NCBI RefSeq assembly: GCF_035515035.1
Contig: NZ_DATJCA010000106.1
Coordinates: 62,001 to 126,000, forward strand
Reading direction: 5' to 3'
DNA length: 64,000 nt
From: Gelidibacter sp035515035
GTDB taxonomy: Bacteria > Bacteroidota > Bacteroidia > Flavobacteriales > Flavobacteriaceae
Under the pieces are notes generated by a model. The model saw only the letters and a list, made by a program, of their open reading frames with translations. It was not told the origin of the DNA and made no database searches. Of the stretch, positions 8,191 through 16,426 are shown piece by piece. Each line of letters begins with the position of its first letter. Position 1 is the stretch's first letter. The translations under genes were made by a program, and so were the position numbers.

Positions 8191-8886
8191 ATGATGAAAC
8201 TATTAAAATTTCTTTTCAAATTGGTCTTGTGGCTTTTGATCATTCCAATACTTGGGGTGGTTGTCTTCAAATGGGTGCCTGTTCCGGCGACACCTTTGAT
8301 GGTTATTAGATATTTTGAACAGAAAGAGGCTAAGGAAGAAACTGTTTGGAAACATGATTGGGTACCAATTGAGGGAATTTCCAAAAACTTACAGTTGGCT
8401 GTGATTTGTAGTGAGGATCAGAACTTTTTAAAGCATAACGGGTTTGATATGAAAGCCATTGAAAAGGCTTTTGATAACAACCAAAAAGGGAAACGAGTAA
8501 GAGGTGCCAGCACCATTAGCCAGCAGGTTGCAAAGAACGTATTTCTATGGCCACAGCGCAGTTGGGCGAGAAAAGGAATGGAAACCTATGTGACGTTCTG
8601 GATTGAATTAATTTGGTCAAAGGAACGTATTATGGAAGTTTATTTGAACAGTATTGAAATGGGCAAGGGAATTTATGGTGCTGAAGCAGCATCTCAGTAT
8701 TGGTTTAAGAAATCGGCTTCAAAGTTGAGCAAAAGCGAAGCTGCCGCCATTGCCGCTATCTTGCCCCGACCATTAAAATATCGTGCAAATCCGCCCACAA
8801 ACTATATTGCCGGTCGAAAATTATGGATCATGAAACAGATGAGTTTTCACGGTGCTTTAAATTATAATAAGGAGGATGGAAAATGA
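8191..8886 (+). CDS. mtgA: Monofunctional peptidoglycan transglycosylase
   Basis: A 231-residue GT51 enzyme that polymerises lipid II into glycan strands at the inner membrane. One membrane anchor spans about residues 6-26. The catalytic region is intact: SEDQNFLKHNGFD has the nucleophilic glutamate, RGASTISQQVAKNVFLW is the second motif, and SKERIMEVYLNSIEMGKGIYGAEAAS includes the later motifs. There is no transpeptidase domain, so it is the short MtgA form. Its end overlaps the next gene by 11 bases, so the two are translationally coupled. Confidence 0.95.
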   Translation: MMKLLKFLFKLVLWLLIIPILGVVVFKWVPVPATPLMVIRYFEQKEAKEETVWKHDWVPIEGISKNLQLAVICSEDQNFLKHNGFDMKAIEKAFDNNQKGKRVRGASTISQQVAKNVFLWPQRSWARKGMETYVTFWIELIWSKERIMEVYLNSIEMGKGIYGAEAASQYWFKKSASKLSKSEAAAIAAILPRPLKYRANPPTNYIAGRKLWIMKQMSFHGALNYNKEDGK

Positions 8887-9337
8887 TCTGAAAATAAAGC
8901 AACATCTTTATGAACAATGCGTCAATTTTGTTGAAGATCGTATTTCAAAGATCCAAAATCAAATTAAGGAGATTCAGGAATCCTTGATGTCGGAGACCAA
9001 AAGCAGTGCTGGTGACAAACATGAAACAGGCAGGGCGATGTTACAGTTGGAACGTGAAAAAGTGGGTCAACAATTGGCCGAAGTAGAGAAACTGAAAGAA
9101 GCTTTATCTAAAATTGACAAGACAATCAGGTCTGAAATAATTGGCTTGGGCAGCGTAGTTACTACTTCAAATGCAAATTATTATATAGCGATAAGTGCAG
9201 GTCAAATGACAGCAAATTCCCAATGGTTTTTTGCGATTTCACCAAATACACCTATGGGATTACTTTTGATGGGAAAAAGAATTGGAGATGTCGTAGTTTT
9301 CAGGGATAGCAAGTTTATGATTGTTAACATTTTTTAA
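8876..9337 (+). CDS. GreA/GreB-like small protein
   Basis: A 153-residue protein. Residues 1-85 are predicted as an antiparallel coiled coil and include SSAGDKHETGRAML. Residues 90-153 resemble the GreA C-terminal domain: LGSVVTTSNANYYIAIS, then SPNTPMGLLLMGKRIGDVVVF, which aligns with the S-P-L-G-x-A-L-x-G-K-x-x-G-D signature. The acidic DxxE tip that GreA uses to stimulate RNA cleavage is not obvious, so it may bind polymerase without cleavage activity. Homologues in this group are, as I recall, sometimes mislabelled 3-oxoacyl-ACP synthase; nothing here supports that. It starts inside the end of mtgA. Confidence 0.7.
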   Translation: MENDLKIKQHLYEQCVNFVEDRISKIQNQIKEIQESLMSETKSSAGDKHETGRAMLQLEREKVGQQLAEVEKLKEALSKIDKTIRSEIIGLGSVVTTSNANYYIAISAGQMTANSQWFFAISPNTPMGLLLMGKRIGDVVVFRDSKFMIVNIF

Positions 9338-9340
9338 ATA

Positions 9341-9367
9341 CTTCACAGGTTTTCAAAATCTGCGAGG
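9341..9367. repeat. Degenerate copy of the AGGTTTT palindrome family
   Basis: CTTCACAGGTTTT and AAAATCTGCGAGG face each other around one base, with several mismatched pairs. It lies four bases after the GreA-like stop codon and looks like a decayed relative of the perfect palindromes at 10627 and 38963. Confidence 0.5.
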
Positions 9368-9681
9368 TCTAAGACTGAAGGACTTGTTACGACTTTCTTC
9401 TTGTTTTTATCCTGCAGGAGCATTATTCTGTGAATCTCAGGCCGTGATAATCCTAAAGAATGGTCTAGGCTTCCCTACGTTGAACGCTTTGTTCATCTGT
9501 TTTCTTTATAGGCATTGATATTTTGTAGGCAAATAACAACCCGTTAAAATCGGCTATATTTAACAACTTTTAGGTAGATTTCTTAATTTATGTCCAATGG
9601 TGAATTATTTTCGAAAAAACAGTTTGCTTCATCGATTGCGCTTCTATCAGATAGTAATTTCCTATAAAATAAGAGCATTCG
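9368..9681. other. Intergenic stretch without a recognisable gene
   Basis: About 314 bases between converging genes. A 25-codon frame begins at 9590 (MSNGELFSKKQF) with an imperfect promoter-like TATATTTA upstream, but nothing supports its expression. No terminator hairpin with a T-run was seen for either flanking gene. Confidence 0.4.
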
Positions 9682-10611
9682 CTATTGCCTTTCAATAATT
9701 TCTAGAAAAACTTCAGTGTTTCTCTCCAAGTTTGTAGCATTCTCGAAAAAAATAACATCCTCTTCTGAGTAGGCCTCAATTAAGTAAAAATGGCCTTTAA
9801 AATAGGACTGCTGGACCAGCACTTTTAAATCTGAGGTTTCTACTCTTTTAAGTTCATGTGCGTAAATTATTTTGTTGTTAATCAGATTAAATTCACCAAA
9901 AAAAGAAGCAATTAATGGTGTTTCTGGATTTTTGTAAAGATGTAAAGGTGATTTATTTGCCATTATGGTTGAATCGTGCAACACAATCATTCGATCCGCA
10001 AATCCCAACACATCTTCACTGTCATGTGTTGCAACAATACACACAATATTTTTTTCTTTTAGATAATTGAAAATGCTTCTACGCAAAGACTGTTTTTGGA
10101 AATTATCTATATGGCTAAAAGGTTCATCCAGCAATATGATTTCCGGCTTATTTGCCAGAGCTTTTGCCAAAGCTACTCTTTGTTTTTGTCCCCCACTTAA
10201 GGTTTTGACTTTCGTTTTAGCAAAGTCTTCTAATTCGACCACTTCCAAAAGCTCTCGAACGCGTTCTTTTTTTTCTTTTGGATAGAAATTGGATAGATGT
10301 TTGCCAATATTTTCTTCCACTGTTATGAATGGCATCAAGTCAAATTCTTGGGCAACATACTTCATGAAATCATAGCCAACCACAAGATTGTATTTTGGGC
10401 CTAAAATTTCAGTATCATCCCAGAAAATTTGCCCTTCGTTTAAATCATGTTCTCCATAAATTACCTTTAATAATGTGGATTTTCCTGAGCCACTTTCTCC
10501 AATAATGGAAACGTGCTCTCCTCTATTTACTGAAAAGTTAAGATTATTGAGCACAGGCGTATCGGCGCTTTTTTTAGTGTAAGAGAAGGTTATGTTTTGG
10601 ACGTTTAGCAT
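9682..10611 (-). CDS. ABC transporter ATP-binding protein, orphan
   Basis: A 309-residue ATPase. The Walker A motif is GESGSGKST, the Q-loop region YVAQEFDLMP, the signature TLSGGQKQRVALAKAL, Walker B IILLDEPFSHID and the H-loop VATHDSED. This layout is that of importer-type ATPases such as PotA/FbpC. The last 80 residues form a small beta-rich region in the place of a TOBE domain. No permease or binding-protein gene is adjacent, so the partner is unknown. It is preceded by a perfect palindrome and the peptidase gene on the same strand. Confidence 0.85.
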   Translation of the reverse strand: MLNVQNITFSYTKKSADTPVLNNLNFSVNRGEHVSIIGESGSGKSTLLKVIYGEHDLNEGQIFWDDTEILGPKYNLVVGYDFMKYVAQEFDLMPFITVEENIGKHLSNFYPKEKKERVRELLEVVELEDFAKTKVKTLSGGQKQRVALAKALANKPEIILLDEPFSHIDNFQKQSLRRSIFNYLKEKNIVCIVATHDSEDVLGFADRMIVLHDSTIMANKSPLHLYKNPETPLIASFFGEFNLINNKIIYAHELKRVETSDLKVLVQQSYFKGHFYLIEAYSEEDVIFFENATNLERNTEVFLEIIERQ

Positions 10612-10626
10612 CTGTATTTTATAAAG

Positions 10627-10658
10627 AGACCTGTCAGGTTTTTAAACCTGACAGGTCT
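10627..10658. repeat. Perfect palindrome of the AGGTTT family
   Basis: AGACCTGTCAGGTTT (10627-10641) and AAACCTGACAGGTCT (10644-10658) form a perfect 15-base-pair stem with a two-base loop. It sits between the peptidase stop codon and the ABC ATPase start. Relatives lie at 9341, 22571 (half copy) and 38963, each just after a gene. Confidence 0.8.
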
Positions 10659-10678
10659 GAAAATCAACTCAAAATTAG

Positions 10679-12844
10679 TTATCCTTTTATCTTGGATTTG
10701 GTTTTGTTTGGAAGCACTTTATAACCCATATTGTATAGGGTAAATCCAAAAATATCGGCGTATTGCTCAATGGTTTTACTAACCGGAGTTCCAGCGCCAT
10801 GGCCGGCATCCGTTTCAATTCTGATTAATGTTGGATTGGTTCCTGTCTGCTTGCTTTGCAGTTCCGCAGCAAATTTAAAACTGTGTGCTGGAACGACACG
10901 ATCGTCATGGTCTCCGGTTGTGATCATGGTTGCAGGGTATTCTACGCCTTCTTTGACGTTATGGATAGGAGAATAGCCCTTTAAATATTCAAACATCTCC
11001 TTGTTATCTTCAGAGGTGCCATAATCATATGCCCACCCAGCGCCTGAAGTGAAAGTATGGTAGCGCAACATATCTAAAACCCCAACTGCAGGGATGGCTA
11101 CTTTTACTAAATCGGGACGTTGCGTCATGACTGCGCCCACTAAAAGTCCGCCGTTTGAACCACCTCTTATGGCTAAATAATCTGATGATGTGTACTTGTT
11201 TTCAATTAAGTATTCTGCGGCAGCGATAAAATCGTCAAATACATTCTGCTTTTGCAATTTGGTACCCGCATCATGCCATTTTTTACCATATTCTCCACCA
11301 CCACGAATATTAGGTACAGCATAAATACCGCCCTGTTCCATCCAAACAGCGTTGGCTATACTGAAAGAAGGTGTCATTGAAATATTGAATCCGCCGTAAC
11401 TATATAAAATGGTCGGGTTTTTTCCGTTTAATTCGATGCCTTTTTTATAAGAAATGATCATGGGTACTTTCGTGCCGTCTTTTGAAGTATAAAACACCTG
11501 TTTGCTTTCAAAATCGTCAGCATTAAATTTGATTCCAGGTTTAATATACACTTCCGAATTACCGGTTTTAGGATCTAAAGTATAAATAGTACTTGGGGTG
11601 ATGTAGTTGGAAAATGAGTAGTAAACAATCTCATCTTCCTTCTTACCTCCAAAACCGCCAGCACTTCCAACGCCTGGAAGTTGGATTTCCCTAACCAGTT
11701 TTCCATCATAGTCGTATTGCATTACCTTAGAAACTGCATCTACCATATAACTCGCAAACACAAAACCACTTCCGGTAGAAGCGCGTAATACATTTTCAGT
11801 TTCAGCAATAAAATCTTTCCAATTTTCGGGACTTGGATTTGAAGCATCCACAGTAACGACCTTTTGGTTGGGAGCGTTTCTATTGGTAATTAAATAGAGT
11901 TTGCTGCCCACGTTTTCAATAACGCCAGTATCACTATCAGAATTATCCAAAATGGTAATCATTTTGCTATTCGGTTGTGATAAATCCTGCATTAATAACT
12001 TTGTTCCAGAAGTTGAGTTTCTTGGATAGATGAAGAGGTAGTTCCCGTCTTCAGTTACACTTCCGCTTACATAACGGTGTTTTTGTGCCTCTGTACCACC
12101 ATAGATTAATTGGTCTTGTTTCTGCGAGGTTCCTAATTTGTGATAAAAGAGTTTATGTTGGTCTGTTTTAGCCGACAGTTCACTGCCCTTTGGCTTATCA
12201 TAGCTAGAATAATAGAAGCCTTCATTATTTTTCCATGAAATACCACTAAATTTGACATCTACAATGGTGTCTTCAATTTGTTTTTTGGATTCGACATCCA
12301 TGATGATCACTTTTCGCCAATCACTTCCACCTTCAGAAATTTGATAAGCCGCAAGTTTTCCGCTTTTTGAGAAATTAAGACCACCTAAAGAAATAGTACC
12401 ATCTTTACTAAAGGTATTTGGATCTAAAAAGACCTCTTCGTGATCTTCTCCTGTTTTCTTTCTGTACAGAACCGATTGGTTTTGCAGACCGTCATTTTTA
12501 TAATAATAGGTATAATCACCTTCAATAAAAGGAGCGCCTACTTTTTCATAGTTCCATATTTCTTCCAAGCGTTCTTTTAGTTCTTGACGATAAGGGATTT
12601 GTTCTAAATACTTAGCGGTTACTTCATTTTGGGCTTTTACCCATGCGCCGGTTTCTTCGCTTCGATCATCTTCGAGCCAGCGGTAAGGATCTTTTACTTG
12701 TTCGCCAAAATAGGTATCAACGGTATCTACAGTTTTGGTTTCTGGATAAGTCACGGCAATTACATTGGATTTTTTAAGTTCATTTTCATTTTTACAGGCG
12801 GTAATCGTCGTTAGAACTACCATGGCAAGCGCTAATTTTCTCAT
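10679..12844 (-). CDS. Prolyl oligopeptidase, S9A family, lipoprotein
   Basis: A 721-residue serine peptidase that cleaves after proline in short peptides. The N-terminus MRKLALAMVVLTTITACKNE has a lipobox (ITAC), so the mature protein is lipid-anchored in the periplasm or outer membrane. Residues about 60-430 form the beta-propeller. The C-terminal alpha/beta hydrolase domain carries the nucleophile in GGSNGGLLVGAV, the aspartate in TGDHDDRVVPAHS and the histidine in DAGHGAGTP. Length matches the family. The signal is unlike cytoplasmic prolyl oligopeptidases and implies a role in using external peptides (inference). Confidence 0.95.
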   Translation of the reverse strand: MRKLALAMVVLTTITACKNENELKKSNVIAVTYPETKTVDTVDTYFGEQVKDPYRWLEDDRSEETGAWVKAQNEVTAKYLEQIPYRQELKERLEEIWNYEKVGAPFIEGDYTYYYKNDGLQNQSVLYRKKTGEDHEEVFLDPNTFSKDGTISLGGLNFSKSGKLAAYQISEGGSDWRKVIIMDVESKKQIEDTIVDVKFSGISWKNNEGFYYSSYDKPKGSELSAKTDQHKLFYHKLGTSQKQDQLIYGGTEAQKHRYVSGSVTEDGNYLFIYPRNSTSGTKLLMQDLSQPNSKMITILDNSDSDTGVIENVGSKLYLITNRNAPNQKVVTVDASNPSPENWKDFIAETENVLRASTGSGFVFASYMVDAVSKVMQYDYDGKLVREIQLPGVGSAGGFGGKKEDEIVYYSFSNYITPSTIYTLDPKTGNSEVYIKPGIKFNADDFESKQVFYTSKDGTKVPMIISYKKGIELNGKNPTILYSYGGFNISMTPSFSIANAVWMEQGGIYAVPNIRGGGEYGKKWHDAGTKLQKQNVFDDFIAAAEYLIENKYTSSDYLAIRGGSNGGLLVGAVMTQRPDLVKVAIPAVGVLDMLRYHTFTSGAGWAYDYGTSEDNKEMFEYLKGYSPIHNVKEGVEYPATMITTGDHDDRVVPAHSFKFAAELQSKQTGTNPTLIRIETDAGHGAGTPVSKTIEQYADIFGFTLYNMGYKVLPNKTKSKIKG

Positions 12845-12883
12845 AAAAGTAAACGTGTTAAATGTTGTGTTCCAAAAATAAAC

Positions 12884-12919
12884 AAAAAAGCCCCTACAAT
12901 TGGGTGTAGGAGCTTTTTT
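12884..12919 (-). terminator. Bidirectional terminator after asd
   Basis: The stem CCTACA/TGTAGG extends into GC and A-run/T-run pairs on both sides. On the minus strand it ends asd. It also lies upstream of the peptidase gene and separates the two transcripts. Confidence 0.75.
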
Positions 12920-12978
12920 AATATAATGTTAAGAAATCTACGGATGGATAAATTTTCTGTTTTAATTAAATTTCCTAT

Positions 12979-13968
12979 TTAAATCAGATTTTTATCAATC
13001 AGATATTCCGCAATCTGTATGGTGTTGGTAGCGGCCCCTTTTCTTAGGTTATCACTAACGATCCATAGATTTAAAGTATTTGGTTGAGATTCATCACGTC
13101 TAATGCGTCCAACAAAAACATCATCTTTCCCATTGGCATAAATGGGCATTGGATACGTATTGACATCAAGATTATCCTGAACCACAACACCAGGAGTTTG
13201 GCTTAAAAGTTTCCGAATTTCAGAAACGTCAAATTCCTTTTCAAATTCAATGTTTACGGCTTCGCTATGCCCACCTTGAGTAGGAACTCTAACGGCAGTT
13301 GCAGTAACCGCAATGGAACGGTCATCTAAGATTTTTTGGGTTTCCCTGACCAATTTCATTTCTTCCTTTGTGTATCCGTTTTCTTCAAAGACATCACAAT
13401 GTGGGATAACGTTTTTATTGATTGGATACGGATAGGCCATTTCGCCTTTAATCCCAGCCAATTCATTCTCTAATTGTTTCACTGCTTTTACACCAGTTCC
13501 TGTAATGGATTGGTAGGTAGAGACAACAATTCTTTTAATTTTATATTTTTTGTGGAGGGGTGCCAAGACCATGACCATCTGAGTGGTTGAACAGTTAGGA
13601 TTGGCTATAATTTTATCCTCTTTTGTAAGTTGATGGGCATTAATTTCTGGAACGATCAATTTTTTTGAAGGATCCATTCTCCAGGCCGATGAATTGTCAA
13701 TGACCGTAGTGCCAACTTCTTCAAATTTTGGCGCCCATTCCAAGGACGTATTGCCTCCGGCAGAAAGGAAGGCAATATCTGGTCTTTTTGAGACCGCCTC
13801 TGCCAAGCCTATAACTTTATGAGTTTCATTTTTAAAGGTAATTTCTTTTCCAACAGACTTTTCGGATGCTACTAGCATTAATTCCGTATAAGGAAAATTA
13901 CGTTCTTCAAGGATTTTTAACAGCACTTCACCAACCATACCTGTGGCGCCAACAACAGCTACTTTCAT
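12979..13968 (-). CDS. asd: Aspartate-semialdehyde dehydrogenase
   Basis: A 329-residue enzyme that reduces aspartyl phosphate to aspartate semialdehyde, the branch point to lysine/diaminopimelate, threonine and methionine. It starts MKVAVVGATGMVGEVLLKIL (NADP-binding fold). The catalytic cysteine is in IIANPNCSTTQ near residue 131, and the acid-base histidine is in the TQGGHSEAVNIE region. Length is normal. A TACTTTAG element upstream is a one-mismatch -7 box. It stands alone on the minus strand. Confidence 0.96.
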   Translation of the reverse strand: MKVAVVGATGMVGEVLLKILEERNFPYTELMLVASEKSVGKEITFKNETHKVIGLAEAVSKRPDIAFLSAGGNTSLEWAPKFEEVGTTVIDNSSAWRMDPSKKLIVPEINAHQLTKEDKIIANPNCSTTQMVMVLAPLHKKYKIKRIVVSTYQSITGTGVKAVKQLENELAGIKGEMAYPYPINKNVIPHCDVFEENGYTKEEMKLVRETQKILDDRSIAVTATAVRVPTQGGHSEAVNIEFEKEFDVSEIRKLLSQTPGVVVQDNLDVNTYPMPIYANGKDDVFVGRIRRDESQPNTLNLWIVSDNLRKGAATNTIQIAEYLIDKNLI

Positions 13969-14029
13969 AATTAAAAAAATTTAAGTCGCTAAAGTAACCA
14001 TTTATTCAATGTATTTATAGAAGATCTAT

Positions 14030-14064
14030 TAAAAAAGAACCCGATTTATTGTATAAATCGGGTT
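14030..14064 (-). terminator. Intrinsic terminator after mscL
   Basis: The perfect 12-base-pair stem AACCCGATTTAT/ATAAATCGGGTT is followed on the minus strand by CTTTTTT. It lies 26 bases after the mscL stop codon. Confidence 0.85.
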
Positions 14065-14090
14065 AAAGTTAGAATATGGGTGTAGCGTGA

Positions 14091-14501
14091 TTATTTTTTT
14101 AGTGCGTCTCTGATTTCTTTCAATAAATCAACTTCAGTTGGTCCAGCAGGAGCTGCAGGCTCTTCTTCCTTTTTGGCTCTTACTTTAGCATACGCTTTGA
14201 CGATCATAAATAAAACAAAACCAACAATCAATAAATTAATGATGGAGTTGATCCATTTTCCATAAGCAATTACTGCTGCACCAGCTTCAGTTGCAACTGC
14301 TAAGGACTCATAAGTTTTTCCATCTAACGCATAGAACATGTCAGCAAAATCGACACCTCCAGAGAAATAACCTACGATAGGCATCATGATGTCACTGACA
14401 AAGCCATTGACAACTAATCCGACAGCGCCAGCAAGCAAAACTGCTACGGCCAAATCGATGACGTTACCCGTCATGATAAAATCTTTAAATTCTTTCCACA
14501 T
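14091..14501 (-). CDS. mscL: Large-conductance mechanosensitive channel
   Basis: A 136-residue inner-membrane channel that opens under membrane tension to release solutes after hypo-osmotic shock. It starts MWKEFKDFIMTGNVIDLAVAV, the conserved N-terminal helix and first pore helix. The second membrane helix is around residues 80-100 (WINSIINLLIVGFVLFMIVK). The C-terminal bundle ends in a typical L-x-E-I-R-D-x-L (LLKEIRDALKK). It has its own terminator and no partner genes. Confidence 0.96.
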   Translation of the reverse strand: MWKEFKDFIMTGNVIDLAVAVLLAGAVGLVVNGFVSDIMMPIVGYFSGGVDFADMFYALDGKTYESLAVATEAGAAVIAYGKWINSIINLLIVGFVLFMIVKAYAKVRAKKEEEPAAPAGPTEVDLLKEIRDALKK

Positions 14502-14576
14502 AATTTTTTAAATTAAGTTAGTGTTATATTCTTACGAAAATAAGTAAAAAAAGGGAGGTTTATTTCTTGAGAAGGA

Positions 14577-15683
14577 TTATTTTTTAACATTTCTTTTAAC
14601 ACGTTGTGAAATTGCCGTAATCAACTCGTAAGAAATCGTATTGGCAGAATGCGCCAATTCTTCGGCAGTGTTTGAAGCATCAAAGACAATGACTTCATCA
14701 CCTTCTTGACATTCAATTCCTGTGATATTGACCATGATCATGTCCATACAGACATTTCCAACAATAGAGGCTTTTTTCCCCGATATAATCACATACCCTT
14801 TTCCATTTCCGTAGGGCCTTCCAAGCCCATCAGCATGACCAATAGGAATTGTTGCCGTTTTTATAGAAGATTCACTTTTATAAGCGCGATTATAACCTAC
14901 AGTTTCGCCTTTCTCTATGTCATGTATTTGAGAGATAACCGATTTAAGCGAAGCAATAGGCCTGAAATTTTTATTTTCTGTTTCTGAATTTCCAAAACCA
15001 TATAATCCAATGCCACTTCGCACCATATCGAAATGGGCCTCTGGATAATTTAATATTCCCGAAGTATTGCTCATATGGCGCATGGGTAGATAACCAAAAA
15101 ACGATTTAAATTTTTCTGATATGTTTTTAAAGGAATTTATTTGAAGTTGCGAAAATTCCTTTTCCGATGGATCTTCACTTGCTGCCAAATGAGAAAAAAT
15201 CGATTTCACACTGACGGCATTCGATGCGTTGAGCTTTGAATAGACGCCCTCAACATCGTTTTCAGAAAAACCCAATCGGTTTAGTCCCGTATTAAACTTT
15301 AAATGAATGGGATAGTCCTTTTGATTTTTCTCAGCGGCCATCTGTATGAATGTATTGAGTACTTTATGGTTATAAATGCTGGGTTCTAAACATCTTTCAA
15401 TGATAGTGCTGAACCCTATGGGCAAGGGATGCAACACCAAAATTGGTTTTGTAATACCTGCATCTCTTAACGCTACGCCTTCTCCGGTATAGGCGACAGC
15501 AAAATAATCCACCTCTAAATTTTGCAAATAAAGCGCGATTTCGTCAGCATCATGACCGTAAGCAAATGCCTTAACTACGGCTAGAAATTTGGTATTTTTT
15601 TGGAGTTTGGATTTGAGATATTCGTAATTGTGCTTTAAGGCTGAAAGCTCAATTTCTAGAATAGTTTCTTGCGCTTTAGGCAT
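14577..15683 (-). CDS. alr: Alanine racemase
   Basis: A 368-residue PLP enzyme that makes D-alanine for peptidoglycan. The PLP lysine is in LAVVKAFAYGHDADE near residue 38, where most phyla have KANAYGHG. HLAASEDPSEKEFSQLQ and MRHMSNTSGILNYP are in the barrel; the second catalytic tyrosine is likely that of GYNRAYKSE; GNVCMDMIMVNIT is in the beta domain. Its start overlaps the end of tdk by eight bases, so the two form a tdk-alr operon. Confidence 0.95.
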   Translation of the reverse strand: MPKAQETILEIELSALKHNYEYLKSKLQKNTKFLAVVKAFAYGHDADEIALYLQNLEVDYFAVAYTGEGVALRDAGITKPILVLHPLPIGFSTIIERCLEPSIYNHKVLNTFIQMAAEKNQKDYPIHLKFNTGLNRLGFSENDVEGVYSKLNASNAVSVKSIFSHLAASEDPSEKEFSQLQINSFKNISEKFKSFFGYLPMRHMSNTSGILNYPEAHFDMVRSGIGLYGFGNSETENKNFRPIASLKSVISQIHDIEKGETVGYNRAYKSESSIKTATIPIGHADGLGRPYGNGKGYVIISGKKASIVGNVCMDMIMVNITGIECQEGDEVIVFDASNTAEELAHSANTISYELITAISQRVKRNVKK

Positions 15684-16323
15684 TGGGGTTTTTGGTTTGT
15701 TGATTGAGTTCTAAAGGATCGTTGACCTTCATTCCTCTTATTTTATCATTTAACATGGCTTTGTAAAAGGCACCACGGCTCAAGGGTTCATATTCATCAA
15801 CCTCTCCCAAAAGGACCAAAGCGTCACTTTGGGCTTTTCTGTAACTGTATTGTGCTAAGTTTCCTGTACGAGTGCAAATGGCGTGGACTTTAGTGACGTA
15901 CTCAGCAGTGGCCATTAGATAGGGCATGGGACCAAAAGGATTCCCTTTAAAATCCATATCCAGTCCGGCCACGATGACCCTGACGCCTTTATTGGCTAAG
16001 TCATTGCAAACCCGAATAATCTCATCGTCAAAAAATTGGGCTTCGTCAATCCCGACCACATCACAACCGTCAGCCAAAATTGGAATGTTAGCAGCTGCGG
16101 GTACTGGCGTTGAACGGATTTCATTGGCGTCATGAGAGACTACCATGCCTTCATCATACCGCACGTCAACGGTAGGTTTGAAGATTTCAACTTTTTGTTT
16201 TGCAAACTGGGCGCGCTTCAGACGCCTGATCAATTCTTCAGTCTTACCCGAGAACATAGAGCCGCATATAACCTCAATCCACCCAAATTGTTCTTTAGGA
16301 TTTACTGTATTTTCAAGAAACAT
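15676..16323 (-). CDS. tdk: Thymidine kinase
   Basis: A 215-residue type II thymidine kinase that phosphorylates thymidine for salvage. The P-loop is GSMFSGKTEELIRRL near residue 21, followed by DEAQFFDDE (Walker B) and the lasso region ICTRTGNLAQYSYRK. Usual type II enzymes bind zinc with four cysteines in the lasso; here only the C of ICTRTG remains, and the second pair reads LSRGAFY. Zinc binding is therefore probably lost, apparently common in flavobacterial versions. It is the first gene of the tdk-alr unit. Confidence 0.94.
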   Translation of the reverse strand: MFLENTVNPKEQFGWIEVICGSMFSGKTEELIRRLKRAQFAKQKVEIFKPTVDVRYDEGMVVSHDANEIRSTPVPAAANIPILADGCDVVGIDEAQFFDDEIIRVCNDLANKGVRVIVAGLDMDFKGNPFGPMPYLMATAEYVTKVHAICTRTGNLAQYSYRKAQSDALVLLGEVDEYEPLSRGAFYKAMLNDKIRGMKVNDPLELNQQTKNPNA

Positions 16324-16377
16324 TTCGTAATTTTAACACTAAAACAAAGCCTACCTTCGTTTGACATAAAGGTGGCG

Positions 16378-16385
16378 CAAATTTA
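16378..16385 (-). promoter_or_regulatory. -7 promoter box TAAATTTG for tdk-alr
   Basis: Minus-strand match to TAnnTTTG 55 bases upstream of tdk, in the divergent gap with the hypothetical gene at 16427. Confidence 0.5.
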
Positions 16386-16426
16386 CCAAAAATCAAAAGC
16401 ATAAATTAGAATTAAAGTTAAAAGTT

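Noticed and set aside
9321..9518. Plus-strand frame of about 65 codons after the GreA-like gene
   Set aside because: No homology, overlaps the end of the previous gene, and covers a decayed palindrome.
9590..9667. 25-codon frame MSNGELFSKKQF
   Set aside because: No conserved feature and only an imperfect promoter; too short to support.
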